A stretch of DNA of 64,000 nt from contig NC_009393.2 of NCBI RefSeq assembly GCF_000002875.2, forward strand, positions 506,001 through 570,000, read 5' to 3'. Position numbers and translations under genes: made by a program. Below are positions 1 to 10,890 of the stretch, piece by piece (positions within the stretch are counted from its first letter, which is position 1; every line of letters starts with the position of its first letter). Source of the stretch: Leishmania infantum JPCM5. Lineage: Eukaryota > Euglenozoa > Kinetoplastea > Trypanosomatida > Trypanosomatidae. Below the pieces are notes generated by a model. It worked only from the letters and a program-made list of their open reading frames with translations. It ran no database searches and was not told where the DNA came from.

Positions 1-1883
1 GCTGAGTCAAACTGGGGAGGCGAAGTACTTAGCATCCTCCACGTTCTCCTCTGAAGGCTTCACTGTTCCTGCCGCTCAGCCTACGAAGCGCATCTGCATC
101 GCCGAGAAGTTGCTCGCAGCCGCCACCCTCCCGGTGGCCGCGCACATCATGCGGAGAGAGCGAAAAAGATGTAAAAAGGAAGAAAGAAGGTCGGGATGAC
201 GAGCGGTTATGACGACAACACTCCGATGACATGGCACACGGGTGACAGACAGAGGCCGCCAACCCCGTCGCCCGTGAAAACGGGAAGGCGGTCGGGGGCG
301 ACGTGGATGAGGGAGGTCGGATGGCAGCAACGACGGGAGCGAAGGAAGAAGGGAAGGGGGGGGGTGATGGCAGAGGGGAGGGATAAGAGTACTTCCACGT
401 ACACACGCTGTCGCACTCCCCCCCCCATTTCTCAGCTCCCGCTTGTCTGCAGTACAGCCTGCGCTACCCTTTCGGCTACGCCACTCCACGCATCTCCGAG
501 GATGAAGCTGTCTTTGCACCGCGTGCCCTCGTCTGCCTCAGCTCCTCCCTCGCCCCTCATGCACCAATGCTACAATTAGCTGTAATGAAGTGCAAGAGGG
601 GAGTAACAGAGGTTTGGCACCGTCGTGGTCGGCTCTGTGCGCCTGCCTCCTGAGCACAGACCTTGCATCGACGGTATCGGTATTGTTGTTCTAAAGGACT
701 GCGACTCTTTTAGGGAGCTTGTGCGCGTTTATGCGTGGATGCGTTGCTAGCTGTGGTGCCCCCCCCACCCTTGCCCGTCGTCGTCAGTGACCCATCTTTC
801 CTCAGCGACCCATTCCTTCCACTCGTTGCCCGCCTCTCGCACGCGGCAACGGTGGGGAGTGCCGGGAAAGTCAAGGGGAAGGCTATAGGGAAATGAGAAA
901 TCACTGCGAAGGCGGGTAGAGTGTGCGGGGTGGAGGGGGGGCAGCAGAACGCTCACCGCACGTATAACGTCAGCAACGCGAGAAGCCAATACGTCGGCAC
1001 CATTCCACGATGGGGGGCTCGAGCAAGCGCACACAAGCCACACAAGAAACGAAGGGCTAACATGAAATTTACATTGAGTAGAAGGAAGGGAAAAGATGAC
1101 GCAGTGATGCACGCAGCAGCTGTATGATCAACCGAATAGTTGGGCCTGCGAGAGAGGGAGCGGGTGTGCGTGTGTGTATGAGGGGGGGGTGGGGAAGGGT
1201 GAGGCTGAGGGCCACATGGGAGACACTCAAGCCATTGAGGAGGAGGCACGGCATGGTGAGCCCCTTCGTGGAGGAGCCGGATGAGTTTGGTGCAACCCAC
1301 GCTGCACCGTGTTCCATCCCCTCCTCCGCAACACCCAGTCTCTCTCTCCTTACCCCTCTCTCGCACGCGTGACCAATGGCGTTACACACGTGCGCAAAAA
1401 AAAAAACAAAGCCAAGGGCGCTTGTAAGTTTACATAGAACACCCCAAAACGGCCACAAGGCGTGAGAGGTGCAGGGGGCGGTGGGGGCGGCGGCGCGCGA
1501 TGGACACCGATCGCCACTACCAGAGGAAGATAAGATACACGCACAGCGCGTACGCCGCAGTCACTGCTTCATTCACGTGCGCATTCCCCGCCGCAGTCTC
1601 GCCTCCGCCGATCCACCCGTCTACTACTCTCACTTCGCAGAGACTCCGCCGACGGGCAGGTGCCTGAGAGAGCGAAATGCCGAAGAGGAGCGCACGAGAC
1701 AGCACAATGATGAGTGACCCAGAGAAGTGTGTGTAGGCTAACGGCCGCCATATCGCGAAGTTTTCCGGGGAAGGGGTGGGGTGGGGGAGGCATCCAGCTT
1801 TCATAAGCGAAACAAATGAAAGGGTGTAGCGCTGTGCGCCGCATCACCGTGTCTGTACATCATCTGTAGACCGGCCGGCGCAC
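1..1883. other. Intergenic, no supported gene
   Basis: No convincing coding region is seen on either strand. The stretch is made of purine/pyrimidine-asymmetric runs, G and C homopolymers and short open frames with Leishmania UTR-like composition. Open frames touching the left edge are short and have no recognisable domain. The right part is expected to hold the 3' UTR of the PFR-family gene. Confidence 0.6.
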
Positions 1884-3704
1884 TTACGCCTCGATCTGCG
1901 CCGGCGCAGGGACGGTGCCGTCCGCCGCATTTAGTGAAGCTGCCACAGGGGCGGCGATGGCAGCCGCGCTGACACCGCGCTCCAGCGCCTCCTGCTCCTG
2001 CTCCACGAGAGCCTTGGCCTCCGCGATGCGTGCCTTCTTCTGGAAGACCTCCTGTTCTTCACCTTCGACGTACTTCATCGAGCGATTCACGAAGCGGGTG
2101 CGGGCCGCGACGGACTCGTGGCCGAACTCCTGCAGCGGGTGCACGAACGGCTTCTCGGCGCGCTCACACGAGGTCAGCACTAGCTCCTCGACAGACTCGA
2201 ACACCTGTTCACCGGCGTCCTGCGTGGCGTGCAGGGCGTTAATGACACCCTCCACCGCCTGCGCCTGCGCCAGCACCTCCGCCAGTTCCTCGCGGTAGTG
2301 CTTGTAGTTGGGGTCGAGACTGTCCATGGAGCTGTCTCGGTTATGCTGCGCAAGCCGGGCCTGGCGCTCCAGCGTGTCGAGGCGGTGCGTCTTCTTCACG
2401 GTGAGCTCTCCACACACGAACACAAACGCCCGGTATGCCTTGAGGAACTCGTCAGCCTCGTGGTCAATGATCGAGTTGAGAGCCTTCTCCGCGTCCTCCT
2501 GGGGCAGCTTTTCCACCATGTTCTTTACGTACTTCTCCATCTCACGGATTACAGGCTCGCATCCATGGCAGTACTCAAGGCACCGCCGCAGCCGCTGCAG
2601 GTGCTGGTCCCCTATAGTGACGAACTCCTCGTGCGCCGTCACGCGCTTCGCCTCTTCCTGGACGGCCTTCACCACATCCTGCGTCATGGCCCGCTGCTGC
2701 TCCATCACCTTCCGCAGCTCCGCCGCTTTCTCTAGTATTTCGTTCACTAACTGCACCTTATGCTCCACAACGGAGCTGAGCGACGCCTCCATCTTCTGCT
2801 TCTGATGCTGGAAGGCAGCCTTCGCCGCCTCGTGCGTGGCGGCCTCGCGCGCGCGCGACTCTTCGCACCTCTCCAGATCCGCCCTTACTGCAGACTTGAT
2901 GGCATGCTTGTCGTCGCTGAAGGCCTTCACGGCATCCTCGGCGTCCTCGCGCAGCCTCTGCAGGCGCTCACCAAAGTGCACCACTTCGCTGTCCTCCTCT
3001 GTGGAGCTGAGAAAATGGAGGCGCTTCACGTAGGAGACGAGGTACTCGTAGCGAGCCGCGATGAGGTGGCGGTGGGCCCGCTCCACCTCCACGACGTCGC
3101 CGTGGCTGAGGGCGGTGTCGTAGACGGCCTGGGCCTCGTCCACCTGCGCCGTGTACTTGTGTTGCTGCGTATCCATCTCCGACAGCTCATCCTTGATCTC
3201 CTCGGTGGGGTCCACATGTTGGATTTCATGCAGCGCCGCCAGTGTCTCGGGAAGGTTGACGACGGAGCTTTTGGGGGCATGCGGCTTGATGGCGTTAAGA
3301 CTGTCCTTCAACACGAGGTAGCGACCCCGCGGCAGATCCTTGTCGGTCAGCTGGTACAAGGTGTTTTCGAAGGCGCTCGCGTCCAGTGCCGGACGCGTGC
3401 ACAGGTCTTCGATCTCCTCCGGGGTCACGCGCTGTTCGCACTCCCCCATGAAGCGCGCCTCATCCCAGCCAGCAGCGCGCTCGTGACGGTAGCGCTCATG
3501 CAGCTTCGCGACGGCTTCCGAAATGCGCTCGCCGTTGACCGCCAGCGGTGGCAGGCGGCCTTCCGCGTACGTGACGAAGTTGTCGGCGATGGTCAGGCCA
3601 TTTTCCGCGAGCTCGGCTACGGCAGCGACGGCGCGGTGATTCTCGACATTCTGCACGTCCCGTGACGGGTACGTGGGCGGAATAATCGCGCTGCCGTTCA
3701 TCAT
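1884..3704 (-). CDS. Paraflagellar rod (PFR) family protein
   Basis: This is a 606-residue, mostly helical protein of the kinetoplastid paraflagellar rod family, the proteins that build the lattice running along the axoneme. The C-terminal half (about residues 360-560) has the family layout: a helical block containing YCHGCEPVIREMEKYV, a K-K-T-H-R-L-D-T-L-E-R segment and a D-P-N-Y-K-H-Y stretch, matching the order seen in PFR1/PFR2-type proteins as I know them. The length is close to the usual 590-600 residues. It is divergent, so a minor rod component is more likely than PFR1 or PFR2. The start chosen is the paired Met (MMNGS); the upstream in-frame extension is low-complexity UTR-like sequence. 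The tail is Ala/Pro-rich. Confidence 0.85.
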   Translation of the reverse strand: MMNGSAIIPPTYPSRDVQNVENHRAVAAVAELAENGLTIADNFVTYAEGRLPPLAVNGERISEAVAKLHERYRHERAAGWDEARFMGECEQRVTPEEIEDLCTRPALDASAFENTLYQLTDKDLPRGRYLVLKDSLNAIKPHAPKSSVVNLPETLAALHEIQHVDPTEEIKDELSEMDTQQHKYTAQVDEAQAVYDTALSHGDVVEVERAHRHLIAARYEYLVSYVKRLHFLSSTEEDSEVVHFGERLQRLREDAEDAVKAFSDDKHAIKSAVRADLERCEESRAREAATHEAAKAAFQHQKQKMEASLSSVVEHKVQLVNEILEKAAELRKVMEQQRAMTQDVVKAVQEEAKRVTAHEEFVTIGDQHLQRLRRCLEYCHGCEPVIREMEKYVKNMVEKLPQEDAEKALNSIIDHEADEFLKAYRAFVFVCGELTVKKTHRLDTLERQARLAQHNRDSSMDSLDPNYKHYREELAEVLAQAQAVEGVINALHATQDAGEQVFESVEELVLTSCERAEKPFVHPLQEFGHESVAARTRFVNRSMKYVEGEEQEVFQKKARIAEAKALVEQEQEALERGVSAAAIAAPVAASLNAADGTVPAPAQIEA

Positions 3705-5305
3705 AGCGTCGTCCTTCCCTCTCTCTCTTAGTGCGATGATCGCGTGTGTGCAAGGCGCCTTATGGGAGGGGGGGGCAGGAAGGGGCGAGCGAGAGAGGGA
3801 CCGGAGGTCGGAGCGGGTGAGACGATGCAGCACTGGGGTGGGAGCGGCTTTCTGCTGCGAACACAGACGCGAGAAACACACACACACGGAGAAGCTCAAA
3901 GTGCGACAGTGCTGAGAGACGATACATCAATCGGCAGGGGGACCACAAAGCCGTCGGGCGGGTGCGCGTGTGGGGAGGGGTGTAGGAAGAGGGGGAGGGG
4001 GAGGGGCCAGCGGCACATCAACATGTGGACGGGCCGTACGGCGCGCGGGAGAGTGAAAATGGAGGCATGTTTGGTGGTGAGGAGAACGGAGGCAGAGACG
4101 CACCTGCGCGAGTTCAAGTTGTAGGTTCGCACACAAGCATGAGCGATGCCTGTAAGCAACCTGAGCACGGCACGCACATTCAGAGAAGCACGGTGGGTGC
4201 CGGTGTGCATCAATGATGCCTGTGTCGAGACGACTTTGTGTCGCGCAGTGGCCTACACATCGTTTAGCTCAACGACGGCATTTTCGTTTCGCTTCAACGT
4301 GTGTGTGTGCGTGCATGTTTATTTCTCTGCGGCGCAGCACGCGCTGAGCGCCACACCACGCCCCATGACCGACCCTGTCTCAAGCTCTACTCCCCCACCC
4401 CACACAGCCGCCCCCCAATCATGCCGGTCGCCACGCCTGGTGCATCCCCCCTCCCCCCTCCCTCGGGGTGGCACACAGGCTCCTCCCCACACATCAGTGG
4501 GCCGTGTGAGGCATACGCTCGAGTCACCCTGACACGTGTTGCCCATCGTATGGATGGCACAGACGTGTTCACTGTCGAGCCTCGCCCCGACGCACCGCCA
4601 GAGGTGGGTTCTGCATTGGCAGAGGTAGAAGAGGGGGGGGGGGGGGCTGTTTGGCCTCCCTAACAGAGAGAGAGTGGCGGGTTGTGTGGGTGCACGAGGC
4701 CCTGAGACACCACGCGCTGAGAGGTGTGTCCCCTTCTCTCATGAGGAGCACGAAAAATCGCAGGTGAGGTTTGCACAGGTTGAGGGTGATGGTGAGGGGA
4801 GGGCCCCGTTTCTGGCGGTGCCCACAAGCAAAACAGATAAAGCGCAAGTACGCATCCAAGCACTCAGATGCACGTGCGCACACCCGCATGGGCCGAGTGC
4901 GCGCCGACACAATCAAGCACGGAGGTGATGGTGGGGGTCGTGTCGAGTGCCCACGTAAATCCAAATGAAAATCGCAAAGGAGAGATAGGAGGCAACCGCA
5001 AGCGGGAACGCGCGCAGACTCGCGCGTGCATGCGTGACTGCCCCCCTGCTCGCTCTACCAAGAAGCCATGATGGGCCAGAGAGTGGGAAGCAGGGCGTGA
5101 TAGCAGAGGGAATGAGAAAGAAAGGAGGAGGTGCGGAATGCCGTGTGCCGAGACGGCGTCCGCTTGCGAGAGACACCGTTGAACTCATTTGCCGACTCGC
5201 GTGTACTGAATCCTGCTGTGTCACTGCAAACGCTTCTTGGTGTGCTCTCCGCTCCTCTCCGGCCCATCCTTGTCCAGTCGGCCTAGCCATGTCGGTGCTG
5301 TGCTC
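3705..5305. other. Intergenic spacer with one SIDER2-like copy
   Basis: Spacer between the PFR-family gene and the membrane glycoprotein gene to its right. It holds the SIDER2-like copy at 4278-4729 and CA/GT and G-rich runs. No gene is supported. The right part should be the 3' UTR of the membrane protein; the left part should hold the PFR 5' UTR and trans-splice site. Confidence 0.6.
4278..4729 (+). mobile_element. SIDER2-like short retroposon, copy 1
   Basis: This roughly 450 bp unit recurs almost unchanged at 19678-20130 and, inverted and shortened, at 9636-9937. It opens with a GT microsatellite followed by TTTATTTCTCTGCGGCGCAG and ends after a G run, a GA microsatellite and a CACGCGCTGAG motif that also occurs near its start. 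Dispersed elements of this size in intergenic DNA fit the Leishmania SIDER family, remnants of ingi/DIRE retroposons known for lying in 3' UTRs and affecting mRNA stability. This copy is 577-1028 bases downstream of the stop of the membrane glycoprotein gene, so probably in its 3' UTR. Strand here only gives relative orientation. The subfamily name is from memory, not a search. Confidence 0.65.
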
Positions 5306-7129
5306 TTAGTCGACGGACCTTGAGTTCACGCCGGGATGGTGCTTCTGCGCCTTCTTACGCTGCGCATCCGACACGAGCCGGTCGTCATAGTCATCGGGCT
5401 GCATGCAGTAGTACCAGAGCACAGCCAGCCCGGTGCCGATGACGAGGGCGCTGACAGCGGCGATCAGGAGAGTGTAGAGCGGGTCGAGCGGCTTCTTGTA
5501 CTCATGCGCGTTGGTGGGTGGCTCGGCGAGGTCCGTGAAAGAAACGTGAATGCGAGCGACGCGGTAGTAGTAGATGGACGGGCCCCCCTTGAGACCCACC
5601 TCCACGTACATCTGGTTGCCCTCCACGAATTCGTTGGGGACAGTGGAGAGGTCGAGGGTCAGCGAGTGCGAGGAGACGCCATCGGGGTTGCCGAGATACT
5701 GCTTCAGCACTGACTCTGTCTTCAGTGGCACCTCCTTCAGCTGATCCTTCGTCTTGCGCGGCGAGGTGAAGCAGAACACAGCCGAGAAGGCGGCGGCGGA
5801 AAGCAGCTCCGTGCTGGCCGATAAGTAAAACCCGACGTCGTTCGGCGACGGCGGCGACTGACCCGAACCAGCATAGCCGGCCACCAAGTAGCTGAAGACG
5901 TCTGTGCTCATCGACAGCTCACTGTAGTTGCCCATAACAGGTCTGCTGCCGCTCATGACCACCCACTGTAGGCCTTCTGATTCCTGTGGCACCTGTGGAG
6001 GCACATGATGACTGAATACCGATGCAGCCAGCATGGCTTCGTCGCTGAGGAAGTTGTACTTCCACGTGACAGGCAGCTGTAGCGTACCGTTTCGATTCGT
6101 CTTGATGCAGTACTCCCCTTCCATGGTTCCCGGCAACCCCAGCGCTACATCAGCCTGACTGAAGCACAGGTGTTTGTCCTCGAGAAGGATCTGCACGTCC
6201 AGCGGTCGACTGCGGCACAGATAGCTGCTTTCGTTGACGTAGGTCATGTAGTAGTCTTGCGCGCACACGCAGGTCTCGGTGAACGGCTCGTCTTTGGAGA
6301 TGTACCCGTCGCACTGCTCCTGCTCATGCAAGGAAAGTGACACATACTCCGCTGCCGTGTAGGTGTCATTCGAGTTTCTGCATGCAACGATGGCGTTGGA
6401 GGAGTAGGCGTTGACACCGCTGATGCAGCTGAGAGGTGTCACCTCTGCAGGCTGCGTCACCAGCGTCTCCGCCGGCTGGTGGATCGAGCTGCGAAATACC
6501 TGGCGCAGCGGTGCGACCTTGGTGGGCGGTGTGCTCACCGCTCGGGCCGCTTGCCGAATAGCTGCAGGGGTCCTGTGCGCGTTGGTCGGCGACACGAAAA
6601 GCGGCGCCATGGCACTCCCCACTTCCGCGTGGAGGTCCGCATCTGCCTCTACCTTGGCGAGGAGCGCCTCTGTGTCCTTGTCGAGAGAGGCTCCGACCAA
6701 GACAGACGCAAGCGTGCGGCCAGCGCTGGCGAATCTCATCACCGACTGAACGCTGGACTGGACCACGATGTGGGGATGCTGCAGGCACTGCGTGACAAAC
6801 CCAAGCAGTGGCATGCGATCGGCGCTTGGCATTGGCGCGGAGATTGCAGAAGGATGCAAGTGGCTGTCTTCTGCGAATTGGCTTGCAGTGGCTTTGATAT
6901 CGGTGGTATCGCTCTCGTAGTGCCTGCCAACGAAGAGCTCCAGAGCCATCCCGACCCGCTCTGCGTAGGCAGCCAAGGAGCGGAGGCGTTGGCGCTGCGC
7001 CGCCGTCGGCGGCGACGACACATGTGTTGGGGACACTGCCGCCGCTGCCACGGAGGCAAAGGAGGCTGTGTGCAGCAGTAGAAGTGCTGCGGTTGCCAGG
7101 ACGGCTGCCGCGGCAACCTTTCGCGTCAT
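5306..7129 (-). CDS. Type I surface membrane glycoprotein, function unknown
   Basis: A 607-residue protein with a clear N-terminal signal peptide (MTRK, then a long Ala/Leu stretch to about residue 26), a large extracellular part, one membrane helix near residues 556-578 (LLIAAVSALVIGTGLAVLWYY) and a short charged tail rich in Asp, Lys and His. The central part (about 230-330) has several cysteines and N-glycosylation sequons (NDT, NES, NGT), suggesting a disulfide-bonded luminal or surface domain. I do not recognise the family: it has no leishmanolysin zinc motif and no PSA-type leucine-rich repeats. The start is the first Met, directly followed by the signal peptide. Its 3' flank carries SIDER2-like copy 1. 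Confidence 0.85.
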   Translation of the reverse strand: MTRKVAAAAVLATAALLLLHTASFASVAAAAVSPTHVSSPPTAAQRQRLRSLAAYAERVGMALELFVGRHYESDTTDIKATASQFAEDSHLHPSAISAPMPSADRMPLLGFVTQCLQHPHIVVQSSVQSVMRFASAGRTLASVLVGASLDKDTEALLAKVEADADLHAEVGSAMAPLFVSPTNAHRTPAAIRQAARAVSTPPTKVAPLRQVFRSSIHQPAETLVTQPAEVTPLSCISGVNAYSSNAIVACRNSNDTYTAAEYVSLSLHEQEQCDGYISKDEPFTETCVCAQDYYMTYVNESSYLCRSRPLDVQILLEDKHLCFSQADVALGLPGTMEGEYCIKTNRNGTLQLPVTWKYNFLSDEAMLAASVFSHHVPPQVPQESEGLQWVVMSGSRPVMGNYSELSMSTDVFSYLVAGYAGSGQSPPSPNDVGFYLSASTELLSAAAFSAVFCFTSPRKTKDQLKEVPLKTESVLKQYLGNPDGVSSHSLTLDLSTVPNEFVEGNQMYVEVGLKGGPSIYYYRVARIHVSFTDLAEPPTNAHEYKKPLDPLYTLLIAAVSALVIGTGLAVLWYYCMQPDDYDDRLVSDAQRKKAQKHHPGVNSRSVD

Positions 7130-8855
7130 CCTGAGGGGTTGTCAGCGCGCCGCTCGTAGAAGCTCTTATCCACCGTTTTCCTGCGCGCAACGGCGGCGGT
7201 AGTGATTGCGCGGGAAGAGGGCGAGGAACGAAGGTGTGGAGGCGGGCCGCTTCTATCTGTATCGCGGTGAAGCCCGGGTGTATATGTGTGTGGGGGGTGG
7301 AAGGGGGCGAGAGAGAGCAACACAACGAGCGAACCACAGGTCCCAAAGCCGAGAGGGGGGTGGGAAAGACCAGCCCACTAGCGGAGGGGTAGCAACGTGC
7401 AGAAGGCAGCAATATATATATATAGAGAGAGAGAGAAACTCTTGGCAGGCAACAACGACAACAACCTCCAAAGTATTTGAGAGGTTTCACTCAGGGAAGA
7501 GAGCGCCAGAGTACCCTCGCACGCAGGCGATGAGCGCGCAGGTGTGCTTCCGGGGCGGATGAGGCGTCGAGCGCTGCAAGCAACCTAACGAAATGAGGCG
7601 GTCACGCACTGATGGGCACAGGCGTATAGGAAGCAGTTGGACGGAGGAGCACCACGCGCGCAGCCATGGAACGGGAGAGAAACTTCAAGCCACAGAGAAG
7701 AGCAAGCAACCAATGAAAGGGATCAGGTGCAGGCGTGAGCTGAGATGGTGCAATGAGCGCAGATGTGCGGAGTCGATTGGGGCGCTGATGTGAACGCGAA
7801 ACGACAAGGCGGAAAGGGCGGGGGGGGTAGGAGAGGCGCTGCAGCGTGCACCAGCTTGAAGACTGTCAGAGCACCGCAGTGAAACTCACACACAGAGGGA
7901 GAGACAAAAGATGGACGGAAGCAGGGATGACACGTTAGAAAGGGCAAGAGGGAAAGGGGAGAGGACGCGCACCTCTACAAACAACGAGCGGCGGTGGTGA
8001 CACCCGCACCTGACAGCGTCATGGAGTCACCCATTGGGTGTGGGAAGACAGGCACGTAATGAATTCACGTCTCTCGCCTCGCCGCGTCGTGAGAAAGTAC
8101 CGAGACACGAGAGGTGTGCGGGTGAGGTCTACCTGTGTGTAGGGGGAGAGGGGAGGAGAATAAAAGCACTCGCTCAGGGCAGTGGTGTTGCGGCTGCCAC
8201 GCCCGCAAGCGCACCGTCTCCTCTTCACCGCAGTAGCAGCCGCAGCGGTGGCGGCGGAAGTGGTGTGGGGGTCGCTGTGCCCTTCACCATGTCCCTTTCG
8301 TCTGTGTGACTGAGCGAGAACGCGACTCTCGTGTTGCTCTCCAGAGGGGAGTGGGAGTGGAGGGAGGAGTTGGGCGTCGAGACGACAACGAAAACGAAGA
8401 AGCGATGACGAAGGGGGGGGGTGGGCGGAAACAAAAAAACGTGTGTGTCACTCGATCTGAGAGAGAAGACAAACTGTGCACGCCTCTGTGCAGCGTGACG
8501 CGGACGGCGAGTGGGAGACGCGGGAGACGCGCGCACCACGAGGTCACGAGGACACGAGGGCGTCAGAGAGGAGAAGCGAGGGCGAATGCAGAGAAGGGAG
8601 AAAGAGACGGAGAAGCGCATCTGTGCTTTCACCCGCCTCTCCTCCTTTTCACCGTCTCGCCGCCGCTTTCTACCGCCGCCGAACCCGGCACGCACTCCAG
8701 CAAAGGACGAGACATCACCTTCGAGGAAAAAGAATGGAAAAAGAAACAAGAAATCTCTATGAAAACCCACGGCGTAGGCAGGGAGAGGGGAGGCGAGGGC
8801 ACCCCACACCCCGGACACGCACGCGAGGCGTAGACAAACCCTCTAACTGAGCCGC
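7130..8855. other. Intergenic, no supported gene; TA/GA microsatellite
   Basis: A 1.7 kb spacer with a compound TA/GA microsatellite at about 7411-7436 and long purine-rich plus-strand tracts, which are pyrimidine tracts in the transcript and typical of trans-splice regions. The right part is expected to be the H2B 3' UTR. Open frames here are low-complexity Ser/Pro/Arg sequence. Confidence 0.6.
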
Positions 8856-9191
8856 TCAACGCGACGCGCTCGACACGGCCTTCGTGCCCTCAGCCATGGC
8901 GTGCTTCGCGAGCTCCGCCGGCAGCACAATACGCACCGCCGTCTGCACCTCGCGCGCACCCAGCGTGCGCTTCTTGTTCGCGCGAACAATCGACGCGGCC
9001 TCAGTGCAGATGCGCTCCATCACGTCGTTCACGTACGAGTTCACGATCTTCATCGTGCGGTGCGACATCGACATCTGGGCGTTGATCGCCTTCAGCGAGC
9101 GGCCCACGTACACGTTCCACGTGCGCTTAGGCTTACGGTGCGACTTGTGCGGGTTGGAAGCCTTGCGGGGAGCAGAGCGAGAAGAGGCCAT
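8856..9191 (-). CDS. H2B: Histone H2B
   Basis: An 111-residue core histone, partner of H2A in the nucleosome. The histone fold covers about residues 25-105, with the trypanosomatid hallmarks [10 protein letters not shown] and [18 protein letters not shown], and the typical C-terminal helix [15 protein letters not shown]. The N-terminal tail is short and basic, as in kinetoplastids, and lacks the long lysine-rich tail of animal H2B. The start is the Met of MASSRSAP; a longer in-frame extension upstream is UTR-like. It is a single copy here. Kinetoplastid histone mRNAs are polyadenylated, so no stem-loop is expected and none was sought. Confidence 0.98.
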   Translation of the reverse strand: MASSRSAPRKASNPHKSHRKPKRTWNVYVGRSLKAINAQMSMSHRTMKIVNSYVNDVMERICTEAASIVRANKKRTLGAREVQTAVRIVLPAELAKHAMAEGTKAVSSASR

Positions 9192-10311
9192 GATGATGTG
9201 GGTTGGTTGGAAAGGAGGGACAACGTGAAAGTGCGAAGGATTTGGCTGACGTGGTGAGAGCTGCGAGACTGAAGCAAGTCTGCGAAACGAAGGAGAGAGG
9301 GAGAGGAGCGTAAGGGGATAGGAAAGTTTGATGAAGTCATACGCAAGGAGACCACTGGTGAGAGGGCGCAACGCTGCGGCGCCGCTGGCGTACACCCATT
9401 CGATTGTAGTTTTGAGTGCCACAGACATGCTTGCATCGTAACACCGCCTGCGGTGTACCACGGAGCTGCATCGGGGTGCACCTTCGCGGGAGTGGAAGAT
9501 GGGGGTGGCCAAGAATCCCCGTCACGCCGTTTTCACCATCTCTCGTCTTTCTTCTGCATCGCGTCATGCTCGTATGGTTCGCGCCTTTCTTCTTTAGAGT
9601 GTGTGAGCGGCCCGGTGACAGGGTCCGGCCGTGGGATGGCGGTGCGTCGGGGCGAGGCTCGACAGTGAACACGTCTGCGCCATCCATACGATGGGCAACA
9701 CGTGTCAGGGTGACTCGAGCGTATGCCTCACACGGCCCACTGATGTGTGGGGAGGAGCCTGCGTGCCACCCCGAGGGAGGGGGGAGGGGGGATGCACCAG
9801 GCGTGGCGACCGGCATGATTGGGGGGCGGCTGTGTGGGGTGGGGGAGTAGAGCTTGAGACAGGGTCGGTCGTGGGGCGTGGTGTGGCGCTCAGCGCGTGC
9901 TGCGCCGCAGAGAAATAAACATGCGCGCACACACACAAGGCCGAAGAGCAAACCAAGAACGTACTTGAGCGCCTCAGCGGCCACGGGCACAAACGCGTTG
10001 CCGTTGTCCACCGTCGTCCTCCGACGCTCCCACCCGCATCCGAGGAGGCGAGGCGGACAAGCCACCACAGGCACGTTCGCTGCAGCTCCGTGAGCCACCA
10101 CGACATGGTCATCACGCGAAGGAATGAAGAGGTTGGGTTGGGTGGGGTGGAGGGCAGGAGGGGAAAACGCAGGGCAGGCCCTCTCGAGGACGCCCTCTCT
10201 TCCGCTCTCCTCTCCATCACGAGAAAGACAGCGACGGCTCAGGAGAGCGAGAGAGTCCAGCAAGGACGTGCAGAAGACGCGCAGGAGGGCGGGGTGGCCT
10301 ACCTTCCCCCT
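9192..10311. other. Intergenic spacer with SIDER2-like copy 2
   Basis: Spacer between H2B and the gene ending at 10312. It holds the inverted SIDER2-like copy at 9636-9937. The part next to H2B should be its 5' UTR and trans-splice region. No gene is supported; open frames crossing the repeat are by-products of the repeat. Confidence 0.6.
9636..9937 (-). mobile_element. SIDER2-like short retroposon, copy 2 (inverted, truncated)
   Basis: Reverse complement of copies 1 and 3, about 300 bp long. Homology begins at the GT-microsatellite and TTTATTT end (near 9937) and stops abruptly at the GCACCGCCA motif (near 9636), so the G-run, GA-repeat and terminal segment of the other copies are missing. 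It lies 375-676 bases downstream of the stop of the two-helix membrane protein gene, in its likely 3' UTR, and in the orientation opposite to the other two copies. Confidence 0.65.
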
Positions 10312-10890
10312 CTACTGCGCCTTCATGCCCTTCGCGAAGGCCTCTGCCTCCTTTCCCTCCAACTGCTCCTTGGCGATCTTGCCTTCTCGATACGCCAAGT
10401 GGCGCTCGCCCATCGACTTCTTCATGAGAGCTGTCTGCCTGTCAATGCCAGCGGACGCCTCGCGCAGAAGTCGGAAATCGTAGGGCAGCTGCATGCACGT
10501 TGCAGTGAAGATGAACAGCCCGAAACACGAGATGGGTGTGGTGAGCCGACGCACCCGTGAGTGTTGAACCCACCGCGCGACAACGGAGTTCATGGGGTCC
10601 GAGTAGCTCAGACCGCGGCTAACGATCCACGCACCGACCCCAAGCCAGCAGCACTGGAAGCCCAGCGTCAAGGCCGCATGATTCCACGCGTCCGTGTACA
10701 TGCGGTGCTCCATGTAATGGTTGCCATAGGCCCGCTGAGCATCCTCAATGCGCCGGACGTACTCGACTGGAATATCGAAGGCTGCCACTTCGGCCGGATC
10801 CGCCACGAACGGTGTCTCAGAGAGCGACTGACGAGAAGAAGGGACGACCTCTCCCTTCTCCGACGACGTACTTGTCTTGGGAGCCTGCAT
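10312..10890 (-). CDS. Conserved hypothetical two-helix membrane protein
   Basis: A 192-residue protein of unknown function. It has two hydrophobic segments, LTLGFQCCWLGVGAWIVS near residues 85-105 and CFGLFIFTATCMQL near 128-150, flanked by soluble charged parts. The C-terminal 45 residues are helical and basic, ending KGMKAQ. It has no cleavable signal peptide; the Ser/Thr-rich N-terminus could be cytosolic or a mitochondrial presequence, which I cannot decide. I chose the Met of MQAPKTS over an upstream in-frame Met because the extra residues look like UTR. SIDER2-like copy 2 lies in its predicted 3' UTR. Confidence 0.75.
   Translation of the reverse strand: MQAPKTSTSSEKGEVVPSSRQSLSETPFVADPAEVAAFDIPVEYVRRIEDAQRAYGNHYMEHRMYTDAWNHAALTLGFQCCWLGVGAWIVSRGLSYSDPMNSVVARWVQHSRVRRLTTPISCFGLFIFTATCMQLPYDFRLLREASAGIDRQTALMKKSMGERHLAYREGKIAKEQLEGKEAEAFAKGMKAQ

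Noticed and set aside
6366..7490. 374-codon minus-strand open frame overlapping the membrane glycoprotein gene
   Set aside because: It is a shifted-frame shadow of the glycoprotein gene plus its 5' UTR; the glycoprotein frame has a signal peptide and membrane helix.
9337..10263. 308-codon minus-strand open frame between H2B and the next gene
   Set aside because: It is built largely from the SIDER2-like repeat; the other copies of the repeat also open chance frames.
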